The position numbers and the translations under genes were made by a program. From Mixta hanseatica (GTDB lineage Bacteria > Pseudomonadota > Gammaproteobacteria > Enterobacterales > Enterobacteriaceae), in assembly GCF_023517775.1 (NCBI RefSeq), contig NZ_CP082904.1:310001-374000 (forward strand): 64,000 nt of DNA, in the 5' to 3' direction. Numbering within the stretch: the stretch's first letter is position 1; the number at the start of each line of letters is the position of its first letter. Shown piece after piece: positions 26,777-36,277 of the stretch. The notes under the pieces were generated by a model, which was given only the letters and a program-made list of their open reading frames with translations, searched no databases and had not been told where the DNA came from.

Positions 26777-27326
26777 TCGGCGTGCTGCCGTGTCGGTAGA
26801 ATTTGTGCTGATCTCCCTGATGCTGATCCTTTTTATCGTTTTTCTATCTGATTTGATGCTGCGTCAGGCAACCATCGGCAAGCTGGACCGTGTTTCCTAT
26901 TCCGTGGCGGGCGTATTGCGTGAACGTATTCAGTTGTTTGACGCCCGCGAAACGCTTAATCAGCAGGATGTAGATCTGGCGGCCCGGCTGGCGGCGCGGA
27001 TGCTAAAAGATATGCATAGCGATATCGATCTCTCCCGGCTGCAATTAACGGTGGAAGAGCTGCATTTTGCCGATCCTTTACGCCTGAACGACACGCGTAA
27101 ACAGGTGAAGCGCTATCGCAGCTGGCATAGCGGCAGCGCTGAGCAGTGTAAGCCGCCGCAGCCGTTAAATCAGCTGACGCAGCTGACGCCCAGAGGAAGC
27201 TATGGTCGCTGGGTGCCGTTGTATCAGGTTACGGTATGTCTGCCGAACATTAGCTGGTTCACCCGATTAACCTCACGCGAGCAGCAAACGGTACTCTCTT
27301 CCTTTGCCATCGTCATGCTGCGATGA
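26739..27326 (+). CDS. tadF: Tad pseudopilin TadF
   Basis: A 195-residue TadF-type pseudopilin with the motif DRRAAVSVEFVLISLMLILF near the N terminus and a long periplasmic part with cysteines. The likely start is TTG 26739: it has a GGGAGG ribosome site 6 bases upstream, inside the end of tadE, and no in-frame ATG occurs before the hydrophobic segment. The processing glycine seen in TadE is replaced by alanine here (RRA-AVSVEF). The frame is intact. Confidence 0.83.
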   Translation: MFRNLNVLNLYTDRRAAVSVEFVLISLMLILFIVFLSDLMLRQATIGKLDRVSYSVAGVLRERIQLFDARETLNQQDVDLAARLAARMLKDMHSDIDLSRLQLTVEELHFADPLRLNDTRKQVKRYRSWHSGSAEQCKPPQPLNQLTQLTPRGSYGRWVPLYQVTVCLPNISWFTRLTSREQQTVLSSFAIVMLR

Positions 27327-27363
27327 AACCGACCAGGAACAGGATTAGCTGACAAGGAAAGTT

Positions 27364-28607
27364 ATGTTTTGGCATCAAAAATTGTTTGCGGTGTTAAAGC
27401 GCTTTGGCGCCGATCGGCGCGGCGCTTTCGCCATTAGTTTTGTTATGTTGTCAGGCTTACTGATGTCGCTGGCCGCGCTGGGGCTGGAAGGCTCGCGCTA
27501 TATTACCGTGCGCGCCCGGTTGTCGGATGCGATGGAGCAGGCAGCGCTGGCGTTGACCGCAGAAGATAATGGCGCGGGCGCAACGCGTAATAATACGCTG
27601 GCCAGCGACTATTTTCGCGCCTGGATGCGGCAGGAAAAGCGGGTATTTACGCCAAAGGTCACGGTAAAAAGCGGCGTGGTCGCCAGCAACTCGGCGCTGA
27701 CCTATGTTGAATATCGGGTCAGCGGCCGCACCCTGTATGACTCGTGGTTTCCCGCTTCGTTTTTCCCGGGGTTCGCTAAAGAGGTCGTCGTAGGTGAAAA
27801 CGGTGCGGCACGTAAGCTGCGCTCCAATATGGACGTGATGTTCGTGGTTGATTTTTCCGGCTCGATGAATTTTCGTTTGGGTTATCAAACCAAGCTGGTG
27901 GAGCTTAAGCGTATCGTCTTACAGCTTTCCGAAGAGCTGTTTTCCTACAATATCGGCAATAAAGTGGGGTTTGTTCCCTTCGGCTGGGGCAGTAAAAATG
28001 GTAACGTGTGTGACTTCCCGTTTGTCGCTAATCGTCCTGTTCCCCTGGATCTGCTCACTTTGCCCGCTAAGGTATTTGAGCAATATGTGGATATTTCTGC
28101 CACCGTTGCGGCAATTCCGCAAAAGGTTAATCAGTTTCCCTTACCGTTCAACTATGTCCATCCAAGTTACTGCCTGCGAAAAAGCCAGTCATGGGTCGTT
28201 CCTTTAACCAGCAGCGCGGCGCAAATCAGGCAAATTCAGGGGATGACCGCAGGCGGTGGAACGCTGGTAAGTTCCGGGGTATTACTGGGCGTGCCTTACC
28301 TGGCGGCCGGCACCGCGCCGCGTAAAGTCATGGTGATTATTTCTGATGGCACGGACGATCCAGCGGATATTAATATCACACCGCGTCTGATTAGGGCCGG
28401 GATGTGCGATAAAATCCGTAATGTCCTGACCACCAACGAGGCGTCGGGAAAATCTCATTTATTGGTATTAATTATGCGCCGACCTATAACTGGAAATCCT
28501 GCGTCGGCGAAAAGAATTTTTATTTACCGCGAACCGTTAAAGAGCTTGAGCGGGATTTACAACGCGCCATATTTGAAGAAGTGGGACACAATATTGTTAA
28601 GGATTAG
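27364..28607 (+). pseudogene. tadG: Tad protein TadG (VWA domain), frameshifted near the end
   Basis: A Tad-associated protein with an N-terminal TadE-like anchor (ADRRGAFAISFVMLSGLL) and a von Willebrand A domain with the MIDAS motif (FVVDFSGSMN, about residue 163). As read, the frame changes at about 28459 and ends at 28653 with an unrelated tail. In the next frame the expected C terminus follows: GINYAPTYNWKSCVGEKNFY, then LERDLQRAIFEEVGHNIVKD, stopping at 28607. One base is missing near CATTTATT (28456-28463). Without the change the protein would have about 414 residues. It may retain most of its fold. Confidence 0.85.
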
Positions 28608-28865
28608 CGGCCGCGATTCGGCAATCTCATTACGCGGCAACCAGAAAATCTAAGAGTAAAAAAGAATGCGATCAAGATTTTTTACGGCGAAGTGAGTAGT
28701 GTTTAACTATCGCTCAGTGACGTTTATTGTCCGTGCAGCCTTTTTTAACTTCACGCTGAATACATTATTAGAAAAGGCCGGAGCGTATTAAAGACGCTAA
28801 CTTAACGAGTCGCTATGCTCTGCGGTTAGCCTGTCATACTTCTTATAAGTCAGGATTTAATTGTA

Positions 28866-29408
28866 ATGAAAACTAAATTCATTTTATCTGCATTTGCCGG
28901 ATTAGTTCTCTCCGCCTCTGCGCTGGCGGCGACGCCAGCCAGCTATGATACTAAATTCAACGTAAGCGCCAACGTACCGGACAGCGCGAAAATCACCGAT
29001 CCCAGCGGCCGACCAATTACCGATATTGACGTTATGCTGCGTCCGGCCGCCTCTGGAAAAATGGAAGCGGAAACTCAGGCGTTAAAGCTGTGGAATAACG
29101 ATGTGCAAAAGCTAACAGTTCTGCTGACGTTAGATGATAGTCAGGCGGCGACCGGCGCCCCTTTCAAGCTCTACAGCACGCAGAACGGCAAGCTGGATGA
29201 AATGACTTATCAGATCACAACCCTGACCAGCGCCGGTTCGCAGGTGTTCACCACCTCAGGCCAAAGCAGAGAATATACACTGGGTGCAAACGGCACGCAT
29301 GGTGAACTGCCGGTAGTGTTTAAATTTGTCTCTAATCAAAACTATGATGCGCTGGGACAGGGCTTATATAGCGGTGTGGTTTATGCCAACGTCGTGGTTA
29401 AACCTTAA
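28866..29408 (+). CDS. CS1/CFA-I type fimbrial major subunit
   Basis: A 180-residue secreted subunit (signal peptide cut after SASALA). The mature protein begins ATPASYDTKFNVSANVPDSA and has the Ig-like strand pattern of the CfaB/CooA (alpha-fimbria) family, ending in LGQGLYSGVVYANVVVKP. It is the first gene of a six-gene run with an usher and a chaperone, and the first position fits the major pilin. A CAGGA ribosome site precedes the ATG. Confidence 0.85.
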   Translation: MKTKFILSAFAGLVLSASALAATPASYDTKFNVSANVPDSAKITDPSGRPITDIDVMLRPAASGKMEAETQALKLWNNDVQKLTVLLTLDDSQAATGAPFKLYSTQNGKLDEMTYQITTLTSAGSQVFTTSGQSREYTLGANGTHGELPVVFKFVSNQNYDALGQGLYSGVVYANVVVKP

Positions 29409-29456
29409 TTACCCTTAATGCGGGTTGGGGGCAGCTGGAAGGCGGCCCCATTAATT

Positions 29457-29972
29457 ATGATGATTGATAATTATTTTATTGGGCTGAGCGCGGCGCTGCT
29501 GCTCTGGAGTCAGAACGCACTCTGTATTAAACAGGCTCAGGTCGAGCTGGATATTTCTGCGCGGTCCGTCGCCCGCGTAGTGCTTTATTATGATGGGCTG
29601 CCGTTAAATGATAATAATATTAATTTCCCTCTGTTTGTTAACGACTACTCCCGGCGTTTCGAACAAACTTCGCCATTTTTTTATTTGGTCGGCAATGTCG
29701 GACAGGCGGATATTGTTTTCGCAGAAGATAACTTTTTCCTGTCGTCAGCGGATAACAGCAGCGCCTCTATTTTTCTTAAGGGCGATTTTATCTTTAGGGG
29801 GCAGCAAAAAACTGCCACGCAATATCTCCGCATGCCGGTATTAGACGATATAGCGCAGAAAAGTCCTCTTAATGGCGCGAAAGTGCGCTTCGTTTCCGAA
29901 CATCTGGCCAGCCATTACGCGAAAGGGCGTTATAGCAATGTGTTTACGTTAATTATCACGCCGGTCATTTAA
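29457..29972 (+). CDS. CS1-type fimbrial minor subunit
   Basis: About 171 residues starting at ATG 29457 (or 29460), which gives a signal peptide ending near SQNALC. The frame is open to 29418. The mature part is related in style to the other subunits of this cluster, ending GRYSNVFTLIITPVI, but is low in similarity to the major subunit. The start choice rests on the signal peptide, as the ribosome site is not clear. A minor pilin or initiator is likely. Confidence 0.68.
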   Translation: MMIDNYFIGLSAALLLWSQNALCIKQAQVELDISARSVARVVLYYDGLPLNDNNINFPLFVNDYSRRFEQTSPFFYLVGNVGQADIVFAEDNFFLSSADNSSASIFLKGDFIFRGQQKTATQYLRMPVLDDIAQKSPLNGAKVRFVSEHLASHYAKGRYSNVFTLIITPVI

Positions 29973-29984
29973 AAAAGTCAGGGA

Positions 29985-32522
29985 ATGATGAATTGGAATA
30001 TCACGATTATAACGGCCGTGCTGGGCGGTTTAATAATGCCGTTGCCCGCCGCCGCAATCCCGCTCCCGGCGGGATTTGAGGATATATTTTACGCCAGGCA
30101 AAGCAGCGTGGTGGAGATTATTTACGGCGAAAACGCTCTTGGCTCGGTGGCCGTAGAGTATGACCGGCAAGAGGTTGTGCTGCTTACTCCCGGCGTGCTG
30201 GTGGATCAGATTATCGCAGCGGATATGCCGCCGCTGACGTTATCCGCGCAGGCACTGCGGCAAAAGCTCTCCGTACCGCTCAAACGGGTAGGGCAGCAGG
30301 GGTTTGCCGACAGGGACATTGTGGTCAGCCTGAATGAATCGGATGCTTCGTTGCGCCTGATTTTCCCGGCATCGCTGTTTTTGAACGGCGAGGCGGGCTA
30401 CGCGCGTAAATATATTACTTATCGCAACCAAACCGGGCTGGTACACAGCCATAACCTGAACTACCTGACGGACAACTACAGCAATAGCCTGAGCCTGGCG
30501 GCTAACGAAACGCTGAATTTCACCGGCAACAGTTATCTGAAAGGCGCATGGAGCTACGCCGCCGATATCGATTTTGCGCTTGATGAACTGGCATTTTATC
30601 TGGAGAGCCGCCATACCCGGTTTAAAGCAGGGCGGCAGCGGCTGGGCGATAACCTGATCGACAGTACGCCCTCAATGAGTTACAGCTTTTTTAATCCGAT
30701 GAGCTTTGATGGCGTTTCGCTGGGCTATATGACCGATAACTATCTCACTCCCGGCTCGGGCGCCGCCTCGCCGGTAACCGTCTATTTACCGCAGGCCGGG
30801 AGCGTTGAAATTTACCGTAATGGTCGATTAATTGACCTGCAGCAATTCGCGGCCGGTTTGCAACATCTGGATACGCGTAGCTGGCCGAGCGGCGGCTATG
30901 ATGTGCTGCTGATTTCCCGCCTGGCCAACGGCAGCCGGGAAGAGAAAGTTCAGCCATTTTTTAAACGCAATGGCATTTTCCGTTCCGGGGAGCTGGAGTA
31001 TCTGCTGCAACTGGGCCGCTACGATCAGCGTCAGGGGCAGTTTGCTTCGCGTAGGCAGCACGGCAAGGCGCAGCGCTGGCACGCCGTCAGTAATCATCCT
31101 TTCGCCGGCGCTTCGTTGGGTTATACCACAGCTTCTGCCTTCTCGCTGGGCGGCGGATTGATGATGGACAATACCGATTTCTATAGCCACGCCAGCATAG
31201 ATGTTCCGGTTAACAGCTGGTTCGTCGAGCGTTTGTATATTGATGGGCTGTATGGTAACGACGGCAGTAACGGCTACCAGGTCGGCATGATGAAAAACCT
31301 CTACCGGCTTGGCCTGAATCTGAGCTACCGCGATCATCATTTTCGCGGTGACCGGCAGGATTTCCGTCGCTTCGGCGTAATACCTGCCTATGATTTTGAA
31401 TATTTGCAGTTTGGCGTGAACAGTTTTCTACCGTGGAATGTCGGCTTTGGCCTGAGTTATGGGCTTAACAGTTTCTGGCAGGAGTATGGCCGTCAGCAGC
31501 GAAGCCGGTTTGAAAGCTGGGACATTAACCTGAACCGTGATTTTTCTTTGCCGGGCGATCTTAATCTGCGGGTAGATTTAGGTTTTCATCAGGGCATTAA
31601 CGAATTTATTAGCCGTAACGCCTGGCACGGCACAACCGAAAGTCGGGTCTTTGCACAGTTCACGTTAGGCATGCGCGAACGCAGCTATAACCATTATCAG
31701 AGCCTCTATTTACGCGCGCGCCTTAACGGCGACAACAGCGATAAAAATAGCTATGGCGCTGATTACGCGCTCAATCTGGACAATCCGAATTTCGATCGCG
31801 GCGGGAAATACACGCTTACCGCCAGCCTCAGCCAGGGTCCAAACCAGGAGAAACATGGCGGCGCGGGCATAGTTGTTGATAACCGCCTTGGCTATCACGC
31901 CATCGGCGTCTCGCGCGCCTTCGGCAATCGTTCTTACCAGCAACTTTACTTCTCTCAACGCAGCGGCTTCGCCCTGGGCGAGGGAGATGTAGCCTGGGGG
32001 CGGATGGATAACAATGCGGCGCTAATTGTTGATGCCAGCGAACTGCCGACGGATCACTATTTCGACGTACGGAACCGCAATACCGAGCCGGTAGTGATCC
32101 GCGGCGGCGAAATCACTACGCTGTCAACCATGCCCTATCAAAAAATAGCCCCTCAGGCGGAGCAGGTATTTACCGGCAAAACGGACGCGTTTTATCACCT
32201 CTCGACGCAGGCGCCGTCCGTGTGGGTAATGCCGGGTCAGGTATATCGCCTGAAGCTGGCGGCGACGAAAAACCAGACCGTAACCGGACGCCTGCTGTAT
32301 GCCGGTCAGCCATTGGCGCATGCCAGAGTAGTCGGCGGCAACAGCATCACGGATGAGGAAGGGCTGTTTGTCGGCGACTTTACGCTGAAAACCAGCGAGC
32401 GATTAACGTCATTGACCGTGAAAAAAGAAGGGCAGCGCTACCTCTGCCTGCTGTCAGAAAACAACGTCAGGATGACTCAGGGCATCATGCAAATCAGGGA
32501 GACTCAGTGTGAAATTCAATAA
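29985..32522 (+). CDS. CfaC-type outer-membrane usher
   Basis: An 845-residue usher of the CS1/alpha class (TcfC family): a signal peptide (cut near PAAAI), an N-terminal domain, a large beta-barrel with a plug (about residues 130-640) and C-terminal domains. Recognisable parts are RFKAGRQRLGDNLIDSTPSM, SVEIYRNGRLIDLQQFAAGL and GRLLYAGQPLAHARVVGGNS. It accepts chaperone-bound subunits and secretes the fibre. Start is ATG 29985 or 29988. The end overlaps the chaperone start by 14 bases. Confidence 0.9.
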   Translation: MMNWNITIITAVLGGLIMPLPAAAIPLPAGFEDIFYARQSSVVEIIYGENALGSVAVEYDRQEVVLLTPGVLVDQIIAADMPPLTLSAQALRQKLSVPLKRVGQQGFADRDIVVSLNESDASLRLIFPASLFLNGEAGYARKYITYRNQTGLVHSHNLNYLTDNYSNSLSLAANETLNFTGNSYLKGAWSYAADIDFALDELAFYLESRHTRFKAGRQRLGDNLIDSTPSMSYSFFNPMSFDGVSLGYMTDNYLTPGSGAASPVTVYLPQAGSVEIYRNGRLIDLQQFAAGLQHLDTRSWPSGGYDVLLISRLANGSREEKVQPFFKRNGIFRSGELEYLLQLGRYDQRQGQFASRRQHGKAQRWHAVSNHPFAGASLGYTTASAFSLGGGLMMDNTDFYSHASIDVPVNSWFVERLYIDGLYGNDGSNGYQVGMMKNLYRLGLNLSYRDHHFRGDRQDFRRFGVIPAYDFEYLQFGVNSFLPWNVGFGLSYGLNSFWQEYGRQQRSRFESWDINLNRDFSLPGDLNLRVDLGFHQGINEFISRNAWHGTTESRVFAQFTLGMRERSYNHYQSLYLRARLNGDNSDKNSYGADYALNLDNPNFDRGGKYTLTASLSQGPNQEKHGGAGIVVDNRLGYHAIGVSRAFGNRSYQQLYFSQRSGFALGEGDVAWGRMDNNAALIVDASELPTDHYFDVRNRNTEPVVIRGGEITTLSTMPYQKIAPQAEQVFTGKTDAFYHLSTQAPSVWVMPGQVYRLKLAATKNQTVTGRLLYAGQPLAHARVVGGNSITDEEGLFVGDFTLKTSERLTSLTVKKEGQRYLCLLSENNVRMTQGIMQIRETQCEIQ

Positions 32523-33222
32523 GCGGGCAGGCGTATGGTTCGGGATAATCGGCATGCTGACGTGCGGTACGGCGCAGGCGATTGAGGTATTTCCGGTGGT
32601 GAAAACCATTAGTGAGGAAACGCCGCGGGAGAATTACATCACAGTAAAATCGATGTTTCGTGCTGTTGAGAATGGAGAAGAGAAAGCGACGGATACTCAA
32701 CAATATGAGTTTGTCACGCTGGAACTGTTTCATGTACCTAACCCCGGCGATAACAAGGAAAAACGCATTAAAGAGTTGGGATCGGCAGATCCAACGCTGG
32801 TTTTCTCCCCGACCCGGTTGGTCATTCCCTATGGTGAAATGCGCAAGGTGAGAATTATGCCGTTAAAGCCGGTCGAGCGGGAGCGCGTCTATCGCTTACG
32901 TATCCGGCCTGGCTATCCAGAACAGGCGCTCGACAAGGGCAAAGTGCGTTTTGCCATCGGCTATGACGTACTGCTGCGCTATCTGCCCTCCGGCAAGCAG
33001 ACGCAGGGGATCGCTATCGCCTGCAAAAATAATCAGTGGGAGCTGAGCGCGACCGGTAATGTGCGTAGCGAACTGCGCGATCTGGTGGTGGATGGACGCA
33101 AGTGGAAAACGCAGTTTAACGTTTATCCTGAACACAGCCGCACTGTGACCGTAAATCAGCGCATGGCGTTTGAGCTGGAAGGCAAACTCCATGTCTATGA
33201 ACAGTGCCAACGGAAGGGGTAA
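32509..33222 (+). CDS. CfaA/CooB-type fimbrial chaperone
   Basis: A 237-residue periplasmic chaperone with a signal peptide (cut after GTAQA) and two Ig-like domains. The first contains VFSPTRLVIPYGEMRKVRIM, matching the donor-strand region of alpha-fimbrial chaperones, and YRLRIRPGYPE follows. It has two cysteines near the C-terminal half. The start is GTG 32509, inside the usher gene, so the two are translationally linked. It delivers subunits to the usher. Confidence 0.87.
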   Translation: MKFNKRAGVWFGIIGMLTCGTAQAIEVFPVVKTISEETPRENYITVKSMFRAVENGEEKATDTQQYEFVTLELFHVPNPGDNKEKRIKELGSADPTLVFSPTRLVIPYGEMRKVRIMPLKPVERERVYRLRIRPGYPEQALDKGKVRFAIGYDVLLRYLPSGKQTQGIAIACKNNQWELSATGNVRSELRDLVVDGRKWKTQFNVYPEHSRTVTVNQRMAFELEGKLHVYEQCQRKG

Positions 33223-33225
33223 AAC

Positions 33226-34116
33226 ATGCGAATGCGGCATCCACTCATCGCGTTCATTTTGCTGCCGGCTGCGGCGCTGGCCGACGGCGCGCTGGTGATC
33301 CAGCCTCAGGCCAGCGGCGGGCTGCGCCTGCTCTCTGAGGGGGGCGCCGGCGGCGCAAATGCGTTGAGCGTTATGCAGCCGGCGGGAAAAACGCTGACGT
33401 TGCAACTCTTGCCCGTCGCGGCCGGACAGTGTGACGGCGGCAACCTGACTATAGCGTCGCTGCGCCTGTCGCTGCTGCAGGTGGATAATCAGCAGCGCCT
33501 GAACTGCGGTGAAACGCTACGGTTACGCGCTGAAGCGCAGAGCCGCCAGGTCGGCGTACAGATAAAAAGCGCATCGCTACAGCCCGATTTCTCTGGACTG
33601 ATGCCGTCGGACTATGGCCTGCGTCCCCAGATCGGCAGTGTCAGATTTAACGTTGAAGGCGAGGATATCGCCCTTTGGCCGCTGTTTCTCGATCTCAGCG
33701 TGCTGCAGCAGGAGATGCCAGTACTGACCGCCGCCTTTGATCGTCCGGCGCTGCAGTTTGGATTGGTGGGCGAGCAGCACGATGCCGCCGCCGCGGTACG
33801 CTTGCGGATCAGTAAAACGCGCCTGGCGGGTGGAGAGATATTGCCCTACCGGCTCTCTTTTGAATCCGCACAGCTGCAAGATGGCCGTTATCGCCTGCGC
33901 TCATCGCGAGGCGAGCGGTTTATCCCTTACGCCATCAGCGTGGGCGGTCAGGAAATTGCGCCAGGCGGCGCATGGCATGGGCGAATTCCTGCAGGTATCG
34001 CCACCTCTGACATCGTCAATATCAACTTTACGCTTCCAGGCAGCGCCATCCGGGGAATGGAGGCGGGTTCACGTCTGCTGGATACCCTGACGGCCGTCAT
34101 TACACCGGAAATTTAA
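33226..34116 (+). CDS. Putative fimbrial tip or accessory protein
   Basis: A 296-residue secreted protein (signal peptide ending PAAALA) 3 bases after the chaperone gene. It is largely beta-strand in pattern, has two cysteines (Cys about 69 and 91) in the first half, and ends LLDTLTAVITPEI, similar in form to the ends of the other subunits. In CFA/I-type operons a larger tip adhesin (about 360 residues) occupies a comparable place. I do not recognise a known adhesin in it, so the role as tip is inference from position and size. Confidence 0.6.
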   Translation: MRMRHPLIAFILLPAAALADGALVIQPQASGGLRLLSEGGAGGANALSVMQPAGKTLTLQLLPVAAGQCDGGNLTIASLRLSLLQVDNQQRLNCGETLRLRAEAQSRQVGVQIKSASLQPDFSGLMPSDYGLRPQIGSVRFNVEGEDIALWPLFLDLSVLQQEMPVLTAAFDRPALQFGLVGEQHDAAAAVRLRISKTRLAGGEILPYRLSFESAQLQDGRYRLRSSRGERFIPYAISVGGQEIAPGGAWHGRIPAGIATSDIVNINFTLPGSAIRGMEAGSRLLDTLTAVITPEI

Positions 34117-34128
34117 CAGGAGCACAGG

Positions 34129-34635
34129 ATGAAGCATTTATCATTAGCGGGCCTGGTGTTTTTTATGCTGTTCGGTTCGGCGCAGGCGACGAGGCCGGTC
34201 AAAACCACTATTGAGGTTGTAGCGGAGGTCAACACCAGCGTACGGGTTTATGTGGAGGGCCGTGACGTGACCAACGGCGTGATTAGTCTGCAGCTTGAGG
34301 ATAAGAACGGCTATATGTTCGGCGTAACGCCGGCATTTCAATTTGTGGGTAATGCCAGCGCAGTATCACTCACGCTAAACCAACCCTCTGGTGGCGGCCT
34401 ACTGTCGGAAAATAATGATCTGATGGAGATCAATAACGCCTGGGTTCGTAGTGATGGCGCAGAAGTTTCCAGCGACTATCCACTGTACAACCAACCGGTT
34501 TATCCTACCCTGCAGGCGATACCGGACAGGGAGCGGGGGGTAAAGGTGCGCTTTTCTTCCGCTAAACGTAGCGAGGCTTATCCATTAGGCAGATACAGCG
34601 GTAGCTATGAGATCATCGTTACGCCGTCTGTGTAA
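34129..34635 (+). CDS. CS1-type fimbrial subunit (third)
   Basis: A 168-residue secreted subunit (signal peptide ending GSAQA) with the pattern of alpha-fimbrial pilins: TIEVVAEVNTSVRVYVEGRD near the N terminus and GRYSGSYEIIVTPSV at the end. Last gene of the fimbrial run, preceded by an AGGAGC ribosome site. A minor subunit is likely. A strong hairpin follows. Confidence 0.75.
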   Translation: MKHLSLAGLVFFMLFGSAQATRPVKTTIEVVAEVNTSVRVYVEGRDVTNGVISLQLEDKNGYMFGVTPAFQFVGNASAVSLTLNQPSGGGLLSENNDLMEINNAWVRSDGAEVSSDYPLYNQPVYPTLQAIPDRERGVKVRFSSAKRSEAYPLGRYSGSYEIIVTPSV

Positions 34636-34682
34636 CCGGTATTCAGGCGGGGCTGGCATCAGGCCGGACAAACGGGTAAAAG

Positions 34683-34709
34683 GGCCGCTGCAAGTGTAAG
34701 GCAGCGGCC
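34683..34709. terminator. Bidirectional terminator between the fimbrial operon and glpD
   Basis: A 9-bp GC-rich stem (GGCCGCTGC with GCAGCGGCC) and a 9-base loop lie between converging genes. On the minus strand it is followed by CCTTTTA, on the plus strand by TTGATGTTTTA. It probably ends both transcripts. Confidence 0.8.
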
Positions 34710-34717
34710 TTGATGTT

Positions 34718-36226
34718 TTATGAAGCCAGCGAGAGCGCCGGTTTTTTGCTATGCGCTTCCAGCCATTGCGCTACGCGTGCCTGCTGCGCTTCATTCAGCC
34801 ACATGCCCAGCTTGGTACGCCGCCAGATGGCATCATCCAGCTCGCGCACCCATTCGTTTTCCATCAGGTAGCGCAGTTCAGCCTCATAGAAACCGTGGCC
34901 GAAATCTTCACCTAAATCGGTTAGGGAAGCGGCGTTTTGTAAAATCAGCTCGCTGTTGCTGCCGTAAGTGCGGGCATAATGACGCGCCATGCCTTCGCTA
35001 ATAAACGGATAGCGACGACGCAGGCTGGCAGCATAATCTTCACGCGTGCCGGCGATATCGCCGCCGGGCAGTACTGCGGTTTTGGTCCAGGCCGGACCGA
35101 TATTAGTGTAATACTTCGCCAGCTTTTCCATCGCATGTTCAGCCAGCTTGCGATAGGTGGTCAGTTTGCCGCCGAACACTGACAGTAGCGGCGCTTTGCC
35201 CGCATCGTCACGCACATCCAGCGTGTAATCGCGGGTAATTGCCTGCGGCGAATCAGATTCATCGTCACACAGCGGACGTACGCCAGAATAGGTCCAGACA
35301 ATATCGCTACGATCCAGCTGCTTTTTAAAGTGTGCGTTATACACTTTCAGCAGATAGGCAATTTCGTTATCGTCGATTTTTACCTGTTTCGGATCGCCTT
35401 TATATTCCACATCGGTGGTGCCGATAATAGAGAACTCATCCATCCACGGAATAACGAAGACGATACGATGGTCTTCGTTTTGCAGAATATAGGCCTGTTT
35501 TTCCGTATGAACGCGCGGCACTACAATGTGGCTGCCTTTAATCAGGCGAATGCCGTAAGGTGATTTCAGCTTCAGACCGTCATCAAACAGCTGCTTAACC
35601 CACGGACCGGCGGCGTTCACCAGACCTTTAGCACGCCAGGTAAAGGTTTTACCGCTATCGACATCTTCCGCTTCCACCATCCACAGGCCGTTTTCACGCC
35701 AGGCGCGGGTAACGCGGGTGCGGGTACGCACTTCACCGCCGCGTTTCACCACTTCCTGCGCGTTCAATACCACCAGGCGCGCATCGTCAACCCAGCAGTC
35801 GGAATATTCGAAACCGCGCGTAATTTCCGGTTTCATCACGGAATCTGCGCCGAAACGCAATCCTTTACTGCCCGGCAGGCTGGTGCGTTTGCCCAAATGG
35901 TCATACATAAACAGGCCGGTACGGATCATCCATGCCGGACGCAAATGCGGGCGGTGCGGTAGACGGAAGCGCATCGGGAAGGCGATATGCGGAGCCATCT
36001 TCAGCAGCACTTCACGCTCGGCCAACGCTTCGCTGACCAGGCGGAATTCATAGTGTTCCAGGTAGCGCAGCCCGCCGTGAATAAGCTTTGAGCTGGCGGA
36101 AGAGGTCGCGCAAGCCAAATCCTGCGCCTCCAGCATCAGCACTGACAGCCCGCGTCCTGCGGCGTCGGCCGCAATACCGGCACCGTTGATGCCGCCGCCG
36201 ATAACGATCAGATCTTTGGTTTCCAC
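34718..36226 (-). CDS. glpD: Aerobic glycerol-3-phosphate dehydrogenase GlpD
   Basis: A membrane-associated FAD enzyme that oxidises glycerol-3-phosphate to dihydroxyacetone phosphate and reduces quinone. The N terminus has the FAD-binding motif (VIGGGINGAGIAADAAGRG), and the DAO-family stretches AASSKLIHGGLRYLEHYEFR-like and FSIIGTTDVEYKG follow. The length of 502 residues matches E. coli (501). It is divergent from glpE with two GlpR-operator-like sites directly upstream. Confidence 0.97.
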   Translation of the reverse strand: METKDLIVIGGGINGAGIAADAAGRGLSVLMLEAQDLACATSSASSKLIHGGLRYLEHYEFRLVSEALAEREVLLKMAPHIAFPMRFRLPHRPHLRPAWMIRTGLFMYDHLGKRTSLPGSKGLRFGADSVMKPEITRGFEYSDCWVDDARLVVLNAQEVVKRGGEVRTRTRVTRAWRENGLWMVEAEDVDSGKTFTWRAKGLVNAAGPWVKQLFDDGLKLKSPYGIRLIKGSHIVVPRVHTEKQAYILQNEDHRIVFVIPWMDEFSIIGTTDVEYKGDPKQVKIDDNEIAYLLKVYNAHFKKQLDRSDIVWTYSGVRPLCDDESDSPQAITRDYTLDVRDDAGKAPLLSVFGGKLTTYRKLAEHAMEKLAKYYTNIGPAWTKTAVLPGGDIAGTREDYAASLRRRYPFISEGMARHYARTYGSNSELILQNAASLTDLGEDFGHGFYEAELRYLMENEWVRELDDAIWRRTKLGMWLNEAQQARVAQWLEAHSKKPALSLAS

Positions 36227-36239
36227 GTCATCTCCTCCG

Positions 36240-36277
36240 ATGTTCGGAATAGTTCGTCAATGTTCGTTTTCGAGCAT
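36240..36277. promoter_or_regulatory. Tandem GlpR operator-like sites upstream of glpD
   Basis: Two similar 18-base blocks, ATGTTCGGAATAGTTCGT (36240-36257) and ATGTTCGTTTTCGAGCAT (36260-36277), lie just before the glpD start. They match the known GlpR operator pattern with TTCG half sites. glpR is encoded nearby at 37775, as in E. coli. Confidence 0.75.
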
